64,000 bases of DNA from Pristionchus mayeri (GCA_036245805.1 BTRK01000004.1:2108001-2172000), one strand, 5' to 3'; positions 1-12,200 are shown, numbered from the stretch's first letter. Numbers and translations are program-made. Notes: generated by a model not told the origin, from the letters alone.

Positions 1-24
1 AATTTGTAATCTAAGTCAGCTCAG

Positions 25-1829
25 GTTGATACCTGTTCGTTCCGTGCTCGCTTTCGTTTATGACGGGCCGTGTGCACTTGCATCAGGTACGGATTGATTG
101 GTTAAGCTGCGTGCTGAAGCTAGGATAACTTTATCATCTTTTTCGACGCCCCTAGTGAAAAAACAGTGAAAAAATACACTCAAAATTGCAGGAATTTTCT
201 GTCATTGCTTCTACACGATTATGCTCGCAACGTTATCGCAATCTCTATTCCTCATCGCCACCTCTTTCGGATACCGGCTGTACATCCTCGGGCGGTAGGG
301 TTAGGCTTGATTAGTGCAATTCCTGTCTAGATCTCTACATTTTGCAAATTCACGTGGGAGGGGGATTAGTTGTTGAAACTAGCTAAATTTAAAAAGAACA
401 AAAAAAACTACACTTTCGCAGCCCGCCTCCCTGCCCGGCAACAGTATGCATCATATGTCTACTCGTTTCCACGCCAAATTTGGTCGTTCTTGTGGGTGTT
501 TTTCCCACGCCAACCACATGTTGTGATGCATTCAGACGACGTACATGTTTACACTCGATAAATCCAATGACGTGAGAACCGCGCTGACGAATGTTCGTCC
601 CGAGTATGAACTAGATGAATATATCGTAGAGGGTACGCTGTAGAGTTCGAGAAACGATGCCAGGATCGGTTCATTATGTACACTCTCTAACAACCCTGGT
701 CGAGAGAGTGTGTAGAATGAAGAGAACACGACATCGTTTATCGAACTCGAGATGAGTGGATGTAGTGTCGATACTGCATTCTTTGAAAATAAATCGTAAA
801 TGAAAAAAATACAATTAAATTACAATATTGAGTTGATTTTCAGGCCACACGTCAATATTCACTTTTCTCACGCTATTCACAATACTTGCTATGACGCTCC
901 CTATCGGACCGACGCTCGTTGTAATCTTCGTAGTCAGAAGAATGGTGAGTTTTTTTAATGTATTTTTTCTCAAACCAATGCATGGAAGCTAAGTTAATCG
1001 AAAGAGTACATAATGTCAACAATTTTTCGAAAATGTAGTTGGAATTGCGCAGTGTGAAAATAATGTAGTTGAGGTGCTAAGAAACATTGCCGCTCATCAA
1101 ATGAGCGAACGAACGGCCAGAATGCACAACACACTGACGAAGGTTGGTGCATCAACGGCGTAGCCGCAGGCGTAGCTGTTATTTCTTGGTGGCTTCCATA
1201 CGATCTTTCATAGATGACACTACAATGTGATTCAATATTTCATATATTTGTTCCGATTTTTTCATCAAAAAAAATATCGAGGAATGCAATAGCTCAGTCG
1301 ACTTATAGATTGAGAGAAATTGGAGACCATTACCCGAATTGGGAAAAAATCGCGAACAAATATTTCTATTTCCGGTACTGACACTTCAATCCGTCCTTCC
1401 GGTCTTCTTCACTGGCGCAGTTGTTAGCTATGCACTCTGCCAATTCGATATTGTCTGCACACCCTTTCTGGAGCACTTCATTATGGAGGTACTTGCTACG
1501 ATTCAGTAAGAATAGTTGTAAATACGTCCAGGTTTGGCCATCGAATAATCATTTGCAGTCTGTTTCGTATATGCCCTTGCTCGCGCCAATTATCACGATC
1601 TATCACATGACACCATACAAGGAGTGCGTTTAAACAGGATATGAAAACTCAAACAAACTCAAAATATACAGATTTCTCCTATGCATCGCTCGATTGGACA
1701 TACATGAGCTGAAGAAGAGCATTAAGTGAGTTATAGTTTGTAGTTTGAGGCGTTCGTTGACAACATTCCAACTTCAGTGAGACTTCGGCTACCCGCGCAG
1801 CCGATAGACAGATATCCGTCATGATCTGA
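25..1829 (+). CDS. Srd-like chemoreceptor, copy A (5' end outside window)
   Basis: This is a partial seven-transmembrane receptor of the nematode Srd-like type, presumably a sensory-neuron membrane protein that binds an external ligand (family knowledge; ligand unknown). Exons seen: 25-86, 192-294, 422-491, 536-632, 844-944, 1074-1142, 1375-1488, 1559-1623, 1672-1725 and 1778-1829. They match exons 3-12 of copies B, D and E in phase and nearly in length; exon 8 is 6 nt shorter. Visible landmarks are YDGPC in exon 3, SFGYRLY in TM4, an acidic loop in exon 6, the loop motif RTARMHNTLTK, TM7 ending MTPYK, and a C-terminus ending ISVMI. Exons 1-2 lie left of the window. All joins keep frame, so it looks functional, with one oddity: the acceptor before 1375 reads TTTCCG rather than CAG. 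A hairpin MITE sits in the intron after 632. Confidence 0.88.
641..749. mobile_element. Hairpin MITE, TAGAGTTCG family
   Basis: A roughly 110 bp imperfect hairpin lies in an intron of copy A. It opens with TAGAGTTCGAGAAACGAT and closes with the inverted form ending TCGAACTCGA, with complementary CACTCTCT/AGAGAGTG runs near the loop. At least five relatives with the same ends occur in the window. It is non-coding and non-autonomous. Confidence 0.8.
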
Positions 1830-2427
1830 TCAGATTTCTCCAATCACATTGCCTTGCTCTCACGTTCCTCATTGTCTGTCAACGATTGGAAACAAATATC
1901 CGTTGTTAGAAAACGCCGAAATTTATGGTGATAATATCGATATGGGTCAATTACCTCGTCTCGATTTAATAAAGCATGGAAAGGAATGAAAAAAACCTCA
2001 TGCTACGTGATGTTTTCCAGAAAGATTCATCCCGATTTCAGTCGCTAATGAAATCCGTGAGCCAATTCAATGTGCTCATCTGTACTGCCATCTGTTATCA
2101 GGGCGTCTAGTCTAAGTCTAGAGTTTGCTGTTACCTACTTGGATGTGGCAACATCCGTGTAAATATGACTTGTGGTAGCTCGAACTCCGAACTAGAGAAT
2201 CAGTTTTCGCGCTTTTTAAAAGTTCGGTAACTTTTCTTGTAAATTTCTGACATATTAGAGATGCATAAATTTTCATTGTTGCCCGTATCCTTGCAACTTC
2301 CTTCATCTACGACTTGCTCGGTGTTCGGAATACGACAGAAGAATTGTAGTTATCTTTCAGGACAGAGTGATTTGAATTAATTCAAGCAATATAGCACTAA
2401 CTTTTATACATCTCAATATAGTGTATA
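1830..2427. other. Intergenic, nothing recognised
   Basis: This AT-rich stretch lies between the end of copy A and a MITE. Short open frames on both strands have no splice context or familiar motif. I see no RNA gene or repeat. Confidence 0.5.
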
Positions 2428-2529
2428 GTAGAGTTCGAGCAACGGTACCACGCTCCCTTCATGATGTGCACTCTCTCGCCGTAGAGAGTGCATACAATGA
2501 AGAGATCGTGATATCGTTTCTCGATGTCT
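2428..2529. mobile_element. Hairpin MITE, TAGAGTTCG family (diverged)
   Basis: The left end reads TAGAGTTCGAGCAACGGTAC. The right end is a degraded inverted copy (ATCGTTTCTCGATGTCTA). The arms enclose CACTCTCTCGCC and GAGAGTGCATACAATGAAG, the same layout as the element at 641. Confidence 0.7.
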
Positions 2530-2767
2530 AATTTATAAACGATATCAATTGCTGGCAACTCCCACTCTCGTCGAGGTCTTCTTGCTCAGCGCGTCCGACT
2601 GAGTGGTGAACTGCGAGTGGAATGGCACTAAAGGAGTGGCGTGCAACCCACAGCACATCTGGTGCACGAACCTATAGCATATTGTTAGTCACGATCCATT
2701 GATTCACAACGCATCAAGCCAATCATACAATGTGTGTATGGTGTGGCATTACCCGTTTCTTCCTGGT

Positions 2768-2841
2768 GGTTAGCCTAAGCTCCGCCCACTCTAACTGGTC
2801 AACAACAACCAACAACAGAGAGGGCGGAGCTTAGGCTAACC
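2768..2841. repeat. Perfect 20 bp inverted repeat
   Basis: The arm GGTTAGCCTAAGCTCCGCCC is repeated exactly in inverted orientation at 2822-2841, around a CAACAACAACC-rich loop. It lies just beyond the 3' end of the minus-strand receptor F and could act as a transcript-end hairpin or be a small MITE. The stretch 2530-2767 holds nothing else recognisable. Confidence 0.6.
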
Positions 2842-2877
2842 GCTGGTGAACCAGTTTCCTGACCAGTTGGTTGGCGG

Positions 2878-5750
2878 TTAGCCACCAACTGGTTGGAAGA
2901 ATCCAGAATCAGTAATTGATGAGTTAGCAAACCTCCGATATGGTTGCAGAACGGTGAGTGTGATGAGTGGCGATGCGAACGCGAAGATGCTAATCGCCTG
3001 CATTTTAAGAAATGCAAAAATATTTACTGAACTGGAGTTCGCGAAAAGATACAACCGCATCTTCATTGTATTCACTCTCCCGACGCTCTACCGATCTAGA
3101 GAGTGCGTGCAATGGAGATACGGAACATGACGAGCTATTCGAAGCCGTGTTGCAACGTTTCAGTCGCGAACTCCGAGGAATGATCTCGAATAGCCAACCC
3201 TAATACGAAGATTGTACACAAACATGAATCGTTGAAGTTTGTAGAGCTGATCGAGAGCTATCAAATAGAATAGAATAGAATAGATAGACGCATGCGAATA
3301 AGGAGGCATGTATAAATCTATTATATTCTATTCTATTCTAAGACAACGCACGACATGCGCGGCTCGCTGCAGGTACACCGACTGGTAGATGCCGAAGAAG
3401 TCGATGAGGAAGCAGAAGCATCCGGCCACCACGCACGCCGGCAGCAGGGCTTGCGCCGTGAGCGAGCGAAGAATCGACTGCTGCCGGGTGCGCTCAGCGG
3501 CACTGCTCTGCAACCCGTTTCTTTGCGGATTCACTTCTTAACCTCATCACTAGGATTTCCCTATCGACCTAGCGCCCCAAACCGCATATACCATTCAATG
3601 CTGGCTTGTACACCGTGATGCTTTTTCTCAGTTCGTATGGTTCGTAAGGTTGCAATTCACTACAGATTTAATTATACTCTAACAACGGATCCAATTATCT
3701 GATCTCGGCTCTTACTTTACTGCATTTTGACAAATATTATGTTTCCCTTGGTATGCACCTGAGGGTTGAATAAAATATTGATATTGATATTGATGCACGG
3801 GGCTACGAACCAATTCGGCTATCTTCGCAATCAGCCTCGCGCGAAGGGAGGCCGTTGCTGCGAAGCAGGAAAAGAAGAAGGAGAGCGTGTAGACAATCAC
3901 TGCTCGCGGCAGCCATTTGTCGCCCACTCGGTCCGAGTACAAATCGAACGCGCAGTAGGTCATCTGCGCGAATTGCGGTAGATCGACGCCGCCAGCACAA
4001 GTGATGTGCAATCCGACCTAAGAGAAGAGCGATCCGTCTCAAGTCTGCTGTTAGCTTAGTGGTAATGAAATGTCCGTTCGAAAAAAATAAGTCCCGGAGC
4101 GTATCAAAAACCTCAATTCCCAGTGACTCAATTCGAGGTTATTGATTGTGCTGAAAACGATGAGAACGGTATTTTTCTCCCAGAATCTTCGGACGGGGTG
4201 GCCTTGAAGTCAGTAAAGGTTGGCCTAAACCAAAATCAACCGACCATGAAAATCCAGCTAGGAATGGTGGATGCGAGGGCGATCGCGGCCATCACGCTGA
4301 GGTTCGTCGAGGAGGCGGCAGAGGTGGTTGTCAGTTGGGACAGCACCCATACTCGGTACGAGAATGAGAGGAGGATGAGAAAGTGCGAGTGGCTCAACAT
4401 AGCCATGTGCAGGGCTTCAATAGAATAGAGTAGAATAGATGTTGCACATCAAACAGGCTGTAGTGGTCAGAGGAGGATGGGGCCATATTCTTCAAAGAGA
4501 ATATCGCGCTACAAATGGTACACAGGGGAAGTGATACAGATATAGCGACGTCAACCGATTTCACAGTCATACGGGACGACTAGGCGGCATTGTTTGAGAA
4601 ACGATACCATAATATCTTCATTCCACATACTCTCTAGACCGGCCGATCTACGAGAGAGTGTATATACAACCGTGGTATTGTTTCTCGAACTCTACTAGGT
4701 GGTGGAAAACCCTCTTAACACCCATGTATCTAATTTGCATCTCATTTCATTTCATTTGTATCTCATTTCAAGCATCTCATTTGTCCTCTATACACTCGAA
4801 ATAATTACAATACGCGCGAATCGCCTTGGCCGAAAAAAATGTGCGTGAAAATCAAATATTCGGATCATGAAAACTGCTTCCCGCAAATTAATCCGGGCAA
4901 GTCGCGGTCCGCCGCGGTACTCCGCGGACCACATGACCAAGGCGATGAGCGCGTACTGTAAACTGAGCGTAGGTGGCATCTAGTAGATGCTCAATATCTT
5001 ATCTCACAGAAGATGGCTTGACAGGGCCGCGCGCCGAGCATCGTGCAGGGTGCTTATGAACACGAGGAAGCCGCTCTCGTTGACAAATATACAATTGTAA
5101 ACGAATAACTAAGTTAGATAAGACAAATGAACAGATTAATAAGGAATAGAAACATAGTAACAACAAAGCAATATTCGCAACTTTTAAAAATGCGTCCGGG
5201 ACCTTCTCAGGAAACAAAGTTGAATTTGAATTTCCCCGATAGTAAGTTATACTTTCGGGGTTCCCTTGCATGGTAATTATTACCGTTTATCTATTCATTT
5301 GCATATTGCTCGAAAGCCCTGAACAAAATCCTTCTCATTTTATATCCCGTCTATTATTGTATCTTGGCTTTGATGCCTCTCCCTACCATTTCCTGCGTAA
5401 TACCTACCTGCGTAATATTTCCTACCTGAGCACTACGGAGGCACTCGTGACAGCTCCGATCGTGTCGACTATCGCTGAGTTGAGAAGGAATACAGCGTAA
5501 GAGCGCAGATGAGTTGGAGTCCTGGAAATGATTTGGATACTCGAACATTTTAAAGTGTCGCTCCCCCTCTTGAGCGAATTTATTAAGTCACTAATTACTC
5601 GTCTCAGAAAATGAATATTCGAGTGCTTTGATAATGAAATTAACTGTACCGAGTAGTGATGGCAACGATTAGGATGGTGTTGATCACAAGTGAAGCGAAA
5701 TCCATGTAGTGAAGCGTGGAAACGACAATGATATGAACCAACTCATCAGC
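2878..5750 (-). CDS. Str/Srd-superfamily chemoreceptor F (minus strand)
   Basis: This is a receptor related to the Srd-like array but with fewer, merged exons. In order of transcription: TM1 exon ending at 5650 (MDFASLVINTILIVAITTR; start not resolved); exon 2 at 5521-5426 (THLRSYAVFLLNSAIVD); a merged TM4 exon at 4414-4245 (SHSHFLILLSFSYRVWVL); a merged loop and TM5 exon at 4017-3811 (PRAVIVYTLSFFFSCFAA); a merged loop and TM6 exon at 3507-3352 (RQQSILRSLTAQALLPA); and a TM7 exon at 2997-2878 (SPLITLTVLQPYRRFA). Phases agree for the merged exons. The exon carrying the start of TM3 was not found with confidence; a degenerate candidate lies near 5000-5090. Introns contain MITEs. It may be a working gene with an unusual third exon, or a recent pseudogene. 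The G exon layout is its closest match here. Confidence 0.65.
3029..3192. mobile_element. Diverged hairpin element in intron of receptor F
   Basis: Inverted ends (GGAGTTCGCGAAAAGATAC and a complementary segment ending CAGTCGCGAACTCC) enclose CACTCTCCCGACG and AGAGAGTGCGTGC. The arrangement is that of the TAGAGTTCG MITEs with an insertion in the right arm. Confidence 0.55.
3264..3345. repeat. TAGAA simple repeats flanking a short spacer
   Basis: Several TAGAATAGAATAGA units on the left face TATTCTATTCTATTCTA on the right, giving an inverted microsatellite pair around about 40 bp. A shor ter TAGAATAGAGTAGAATAG run recurs at 4421-4438. Both sit in introns of receptor F. Confidence 0.65.
4588..4694. 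mobile_element. Hairpin MITE, TAGAGTTCG family, with 8 bp TSD
   Basis: A hairpin with TTTGAGAAACGATACCA on the left and TGGTATTGTTTCTCGAACTC on the right. The flanks CTAGGCGG (4580-4587) and CTAGGTGG (4695-4702) match at 7 of 8 bases, which fits an 8 bp target duplication typical of hAT-type transposition. Confidence 0.75.
4800..4977. mobile_element. Inverted-repeat element, ATCGCCTTGG family (short copy)
   Basis: Ends read TACGCGCGAATCGCCTTGG on the left and CCAAGGCGATGAGCGCGTAC on the right, with GC-rich CCGCGG-type sequence inside. The same ends bound a 0.5 kb element at 28882-29376. A 63-codon minus-strand open frame across it is only a by-product. Confidence 0.65.
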
Positions 5751-6781
5751 AGTAAGCAAGACAACTACTACGAAGCTAACCGTGTATTAAATGTCATATT
5801 TTCTCATCGAGCGTTGGGATTATCAAAGCAAGCATTTGCCATTGCTTTTTTCTCCATAACTGCTATTCTAGGTATATTATGAGTGGTATAGCACGCGTGT
5901 CGCGTAAGAATCGAATAACCGGTGGCACATTAAAAAAGTTGCAAATGAGCAGAACCAGGTTTTCGGTAGTCCTTATGGTCCCCAACAAGATTCCGTCGAG
6001 CTTTGTTGCCAAATGTCGTTCTCAACGACGACAGGCGACGTCAAACTTCTGAGAGTCCAAAAATGCCAACTTTGACGACCTGTAGCTAAACAGGGAAGAG
6101 TATCTGGAGCCAACTAAGCGCATTATTTTGTTCCTATGGTCAGGCCGAATACGCCTGAAGTTTTGAACCATCGGAATTTTTGTTTACATTTTCTTAAATC
6201 GATATTAATTATTGATAATTACCAAAATTTCGTCCCAGAAAATTTTTTGAGCTCATTTGATAGAGCTCGAAAAGACGATTCGAATGGTATGCTGTTCTCA
6301 TAGTCCGCCGGGGTGACCGGGGGGTCAAAATCGCATTTGAAGATTCTGACGACACCTTGGTATGAACTGTGACCTTTGATCTACTCTCGTGCCTTGCATC
6401 TCTGTTGTGATTTTTCGATGTATTCTGATCAATAATGCATACTTTGATTATTTTCCGCTTATTTCAATCATAATTTACATTCAGAAAATTTGAAAATGGG
6501 ATTCTCATCGTTGTGTGTGCTCTTCTCTCCCTTCTTCACACTGTTCTACTGCTAGGTATTTGATTCAAATAGGACTACGTGATAGATCAAACCCTCGTCC
6601 CTCTTCTCCATCGATCCGAGATTGGAGAATTGGGGGAAGGGGGTCGAGCGATCACTCAGTCATGGCCTTCCCCCCTCCACATGCCACTTTTCTCCCATTT
6701 TTTTCCATTTTTTCGATGCATTTTTCAATTGTATGTTGTGTTTATATCACATTTTCAGATGTCGGGTACTTGCTACTATAA

Positions 6782-8108
6782 GAAGAATACTCCTGGGCAA
6801 AGAGAATCGGAGTCCAGGCTAATCCCTTCGACCTAAAGGAGATAACGTGTGCGGGAATGTGAGTTGTATCTAGTATTCATGGCTTCCATTCGTATGTACT
6901 TGTTTTGTTGTCTTGGCAACGTTCCAGGGAACATCCTGTCTATGCCTACCTTGATGAGATGGTGGATACAGTGGATCTTCGAGGGTGCTTGTCTGCGCTC
7001 GATCTACTCAATGTCCGGGCGAACGGCGAGTCCGCGGATTTGGGGAATAACTCATCGATCAGGGACCAACTCATCGAACTCATCGTGACCAGGGAAGCGG
7101 CGAGGATTGCAGTGACAGAGCAAGTTGAAGCAGGGGGAACAACGAGGAGAAATGCGGTATGCCATATTAGAATTCTGACGATTTCTCGAATCTAATTGCA
7201 TTTCAGATCACAGCAAGGGTTGGGCTCTCAAGTCGTCGTACGCCACTCGTGGACTCGACAAGAAGGCGAAGGATGCAGCCGAGAAGTACTTATACGCCCA
7301 ACGAGCACTCGTTCCACCCAGAAGAGCCGACGCTTCTTTCATGAGGAAGGAACTGGAAGAGGCGAAGGACCCGTCGGATCGGACTGGCACTCGCTACCTA
7401 CTCGATTTCGACAAGATTCCAACTGAAACGAAGTGAGACGAAGTCGTCTATGGCGCACTCTCCCATTCCATCCCATCCGGGTTCGATTCCCGGCCGTGAC
7501 ACCGTCTCCGCCCCACCAAGGCGCCTACCGATTGGGGACGGGGAATTGGTAGATCACGCAGGTAAATAGGTCTGGCGAAAAGATGGGCACTCCAGACTGA
7601 ATCAGCCCATATTAACTGGCCTAGCAGTGTTCTCCCGCGAACCCAGTCTCGAAGACGGGATGTAATTTACCTTTACCTTTACCTTTTTACCAACTGAAAA
7701 GCAGCTGACGTCACTCTTCTCTCGTCTCGAAAGGAAGAGTCAGCGGTACGATGATGCAGATTCAGAGATTGAGATAATAATTGAGATTGTTTCAGGTCCG
7801 AAGGCGAGTACATCCAAGGCATCGAAGATTGCGAAGGCAACAAGACTGCACCGAAGCCGGCCAAGATTAGCACTCGAACAAGATCAAGTGTCCGTTCGAC
7901 GAGTGGAGGAAGGAGGAAGAAGAAGGTCGTCCAGGAGTCGGAGGAATCGGAACTGGACGACGACGTCTTCGGGGACGAGGGAGAGGGGGATGAGGGAGAC
8001 GAGGGAGAGAATGGGGGCAAAGAAGAAGAGATTGAGATTCTACGAGAACACGAAGATGAATTCATCAATAGGGTTATTGGGGATGAATACGATGAGATTT
8101 ACCAATGA
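6782..8108 (+). pseudogene. Transposon-borne gene of unknown function, disrupted
   Basis: Supported exons: one ending near 6857 (KRIGVQANPFDLKEITCAG); 6928-7156, joined in phase (EHPVYAYLDEMVDTVDLRG); a lysine- and glutamate-rich exon from about 7207 (KGWALKSSYATRGLDKKAKD, then KELEEAKDPSDRTGTRYLL); and 7796-8108. The last exon follows a clean 50 nt intron (donor at 7746) and encodes a basic stretch GGRRKKK followed by a long Glu/Asp/Gly-rich tail ending DEYDEIYQ. A SINE at 7431-7689 splits the third exon, and the phase between the second and third exons does not match at the best acceptor. I do not recognise the family. The basic-then-acidic tail suggests a nuclear protein (inference). Confidence 0.65.
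7431..7689 (+). mobile_element. tRNA-derived SINE inserted in a coding exon
   Basis: The element contains a perfect Pol III B-box (GGTTCGATTCC, within GGGTTCGATTCCCGG at about 7479) and ends in an ACCTTTACCTTT tail. It is flanked by near-identical CCAACTGAAA sequences (7419-7428 and 7690-7699), a target duplication. Removing it restores a continuous reading frame across the third exon of the host transposon gene. Only a weak A-box (TGGCGCA) is visible. Confidence 0.8.
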
Positions 8109-8789
8109 ATATCATGATTCTTTAATAATTAAGTTATTGTTCCGTAATTTGGTATATTACGACCCATTATCGATTAATTATGAATGTTATGAACGTTAAT
8201 GATCATCAATTATCAGTAGAAACACGTTTAGTAATTAATTTATATAAGAACAAACCAAAAATTCACAACAGAGAGGCAAGGTACGAGAGTAGATCAAAGG
8301 TCACAGTTCACACCAAGGTGTCGTCAGAATATTCAAATGCGATTTTGACCCCCCGGTCACCCCGGTGGACTATGAGAACAGCATACCATTCGAATCGTCT
8401 TATCGAGCTCTATGAAATGAGCTCAAAAAATTTTCTGGGACGAAATTTTGGTAATTATCAATAATTAATATCGATTTAAGAAAATGTAAACAAAAATTCC
8501 GATGGTTTAAAACTTCAGGCGTATTCGGCCTGACCATAGGAACAAATTTATGTGCTTAGTTGGCTCCAGATACTCTTTCTTGTTTAGCTACAGGTCGTCA
8601 AAGTTAGCATTTTTTTGACTCTCAGAAGTTTGACGTCGCCTGTCGTCGTTGAGAACGACATTTGGCAACAAAGCTCGACGGAATCTTGTTGGGGACCCTA
8701 AGGACTACCGAAAAATGTACACAACTGTGCAGGTAAAAAAATGTGCCATACCCTCTTAGAATTTATTCGATTCTTACGCGACATGCGTG

Positions 8790-9287
8790 ATAGAACATTC
8801 AACACCAACATGGGAAAGAGAATCGAGATGTTCGACGTATTGCATCGAATATGTGAGGCGTCATACATTCAACAATTTCAATATGAAGTTTAATTTTCTG
8901 GAATAGAGCGAGTCGGAGCGCATCGAAAACATCATCAAACACCATCAACTTCATTATGGAGGTGGCACTCGTAAATATTTACTTAATTCTAGCATCTTTC
9001 GACGACGTGAGAGAATTTACCTTTTCCAACCGTATCTCCATCTGCCAGCATGCACTTCGTTTCTTCACATCCTATATTTCCTGCTTCTGATTCAGGTTCT
9101 GTCCTCTCTCCAATGATCGAACAAAAATTCATTTATTTCTTAACACATCGTATTCCATTTGCTATTCTTATAGGGGATGGAAAAAATTCGATTGCGTATC
9201 TACCTTCTCACGCGCAAGATCTCAAAAATCTTATCTCGTAATGCTCATGACTTGCTTTCAATTTTCGCATCATGAGATATTAATTAT
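8790..9287. other. Intergenic spacer between two transposons
   Basis: No gene is supported. A fragment near 8950 (CTTCATTATGGAGGT) resembles the end of exon 9 of the Srd-like copies but has no matching frame upstream. Otherwise I see nothing. Confidence 0.45.
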
Positions 9288-9291
9288 TTAA

Positions 9292-12200
9292 GAGATGGTC
9301 CGAGAAAACGTAAGATCTGGCTGGGGGTCCCGGATGAGGTGATTCCAATTATCACGGAAATGGGACCGGGATACCAAATGCTGATTGCAGGTGGTCTATC
9401 TCAGCTCTAGACCAACTTTTAAAAAAGTGGTCCTCCAGAAACTTTTTTTCGACCAAAAATTGTTTGCCTGTTTTAATAGCCTATCTGGTGTATTTTTACG
9501 TGAAAATGACGAATTTCATAGTCTGGAGTGTTAGAAATTACGTTTTAGTTGATCAAAGTCGAAAAAACCTCTAAAAACGGCCCATTTTGGCACTTTTTCA
9601 AAGTTTCCGAAAAAGATTCTCGCAGAACCCCTAAATTGTTTTGATTGAAAAACACTCTGCAGGTGGTAAGACGTCCAATGTATCAATTTGAGCCAATTAT
9701 CGGAACCCCCTTTTCGGCTATTACCTCTCAAACTTGGGACTCTCATGACCGTTTGATTTTATAAACGTATCCATTTTTGTAATTTTTAGTTTCTACGAGC
9801 CATAACTGAATATATTCATCATTTCAAGTCAAGTTCTTCGCATTCAACCCATTTAACCCGTACTGGAGTGCGTTTCTTTTCCATACAACGGCTCGAGTCG
9901 ATTTGACCCCCAAGCTCACTTTGGCGCAGTATTTTGGTAACGATATCTCAACAACTAAAGATTCTAAACGTGCCAGATCGGATATGTGTATCACCAATGA
10001 TGTTTTGAAGAATATTTATTTGTTTGGGGACCACTCATAGACATTACAAGTTTGCAATAGTATTGCATATCTCAGTTCCGGGATTCTATCACAAAGTTTT
10101 CCACTGGTAGAAGGCTAAATCTTACTTTTTAAGAGCTCTAATGTTAAAATTCGGATTCTACAAATCGACTCGAGCCGTTGTATGGAAAAGAAACGCACTC
10201 CAGTACGGGTTAAATGGGTTGAATGCGAAGAACTCGACTTGACATGATGAATATATGAGAGACTTTCTGAGAGAACTGAGCTATATCCCCTATAGGCCGT
10301 ACAGCGAAAAATAAAGTTCTGATTTTAAGATCTCCCTAGGGGTAACTTTTCGCGTAGAGTTCGAAAATCGACCTTAGAAAGCCGTATCTCTTACCCCTCA
10401 TTTCGAGTGTTGCGCTGAAGTTGGGTGGTCGGTTGTCGTAAATCGTGAACGGCTCATCCAAACCCCACAAATGCATAGTAATTCTGAAAGATCTCGACAA
10501 GATAAGCATTTTCACTGTTGGAAGTAAAAGTCTAGCTCATCTGTGAAAAAAGTTATGACCAAAGATGTGAAAAAAGTATTCTGAAAAATACCGCCCTGAA
10601 AATTTTTTTGGCGCGTTGCGTAAAATAAAAGTTTTCAAATGATTCCTCATCAAAAACTACCCCTAGACATGTTTCTCTCATTTCGAAAGGAGTGATTATT
10701 TTGGTAGTTCTGGTTTCTTCAATTTTTCAAGTCGGCTGTCTGCAAAAGTAGAGCTCAGAATGTACTCCCAGCGCCTGAAATATTTCATAAACACATTATT
10801 CGGAACGTTTCGACTCAGAAATACGTCATTCAGACTGACCAAAACCAATCATGGTGGTCCTATAGATATTTTTTTTCGACAAAGCCTTGTCACGCACTTT
10901 GACGATATGTTTTGACAATCATAACGCAACAACAAAATGTTCGACAGTTGATAAGTGGTAAATATGTAATAGCTAAGATATATTAAACACTTATAATTTG
11001 TTTTAGGACTACTCCTACACTTTTCAAGTATACAACAATCCGATAATTGTAAATTTCGTGCCCATGTAGCATGTATCCCGAACGACAGCAGCCTAAACCA
11101 TAACTTTTAAGCGTTCTAGTGCGAAAATTCGGATTTTACGAGTGAAAATACACAAGGAAATATTGATTTCATATGTTTCAGTCATATCGACATTTTCACC
11201 CCCTACTGCTCCAGGGGGCAAAAATGAAAAAAAAAATTTTCTTAAATGTTATTTCGCGAATATATTTTCTAGTGTATTTTCACTCGTAGAAATCGAATTT
11301 CCACGTTAGAACGCTTAAAAATAATCTTTGGGCCTGCTGTCGTTGTCGAATCATGCTACTGGGGCACGAAATTTACAAATATCGGATTGTTGGATACTTG
11401 AAAAGTGTAGGAGTGGTCCTAAAACAAATTATTATTGTTTAATATAGCTTAGCTATTCCATATTTACCATCTATCAACTGTCGAACCTTTTGTTGTTGCG
11501 TCATGATTGCCAAAACATATCGTCAAAGTGCGTGACAAGGCTTTGTCGAAAAAAGTATCTATAGGACCACCATGATTGGTTTTGGCCAATCTGTATGACG
11601 TATTTCTGAGTCGGGACGTTCCGAATAATGTGTTTATGAAATATTTCAGGCGCTGGGAGTAAATTCTGAGCTCTACTTTTGCAGACAGCCGACTTGAAAA
11701 ATTGAAGAAACCGGAGCTCTGACTGTTCCGCTAGCCAGAACTACCAAAATAATCACTCCTTTCGAAATGAGAGAAACATGTCTAGGGGTAGTTTTTGATG
11801 AGGAATCATTTGAAAACTTTTATTTTACGTAACGCGCCAAAAAAATTTTCAGGGCGGAATTTTTGAGAATACTTTTTTCACATCTTTGGTCATAACTTTT
11901 TTCACAGATGAGCTAGATTTTTACTTCCAACAGTGAAAATGCTTATCTCGTCGAGATCTTTCAGAATTACTATGCATTTGTGGGGTTTGGATGAGCCGTT
12001 CACGATTTACGAAAACCGACCGCCCAAATTCAGCGCAACACTCGAAATTAGGGGTAAGAGATACGGCTTTCTAAGGTCGATTTTCGAACACTACGCGAAA
12101 AGTTACCCCTAGGGAGATCTTAAAATCAGAACTTTATTTTTCGCGGTACGGCCTATGGTGAATCCTCTCAGACAGTCTCTCATATTCAATTATGCCTCGT

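Larger units (their letters stand above)
5892..8789. mobile_element. 2.9 kb transposon with about 0.5 kb TIRs and an internal gene
   Basis: Left TIR 5892-6418 and right TIR 8257-8789 are near-complementary over about half a kilobase. The ends read CACGCGTGTCGCGTAAGAAT and ATTCTTACGCGACATGCGTG. ATAG flanks both sides and may be the target duplication. The roughly 1.8 kb interior carries a multi-exon gene on the plus strand with a lysine-rich, acidic C-terminus. I see no recognisable DDE transposase motif, so the superfamily is not assigned. The gene is broken, so this copy is probably not autonomous. Confidence 0.8.

Noticed and set aside
4999..5095. Third exon of receptor F
   Set aside because: A frame with GPVKPSS followed by GTGAG resembles the paralogue exon end, but no acceptor gives the required phase; left unassigned.
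7470..7500. A tRNA gene at the perfect B-box
   Set aside because: No foldable acceptor, D or anticodon arms; a downstream ACCTTT tail and flanking duplications make it a SINE.
8930..8975. Exon 9 remnant of an Srd-like gene
   Set aside because: Only about 15 bases match (CTTCATTATGGAGGT) and the upstream frame does not.
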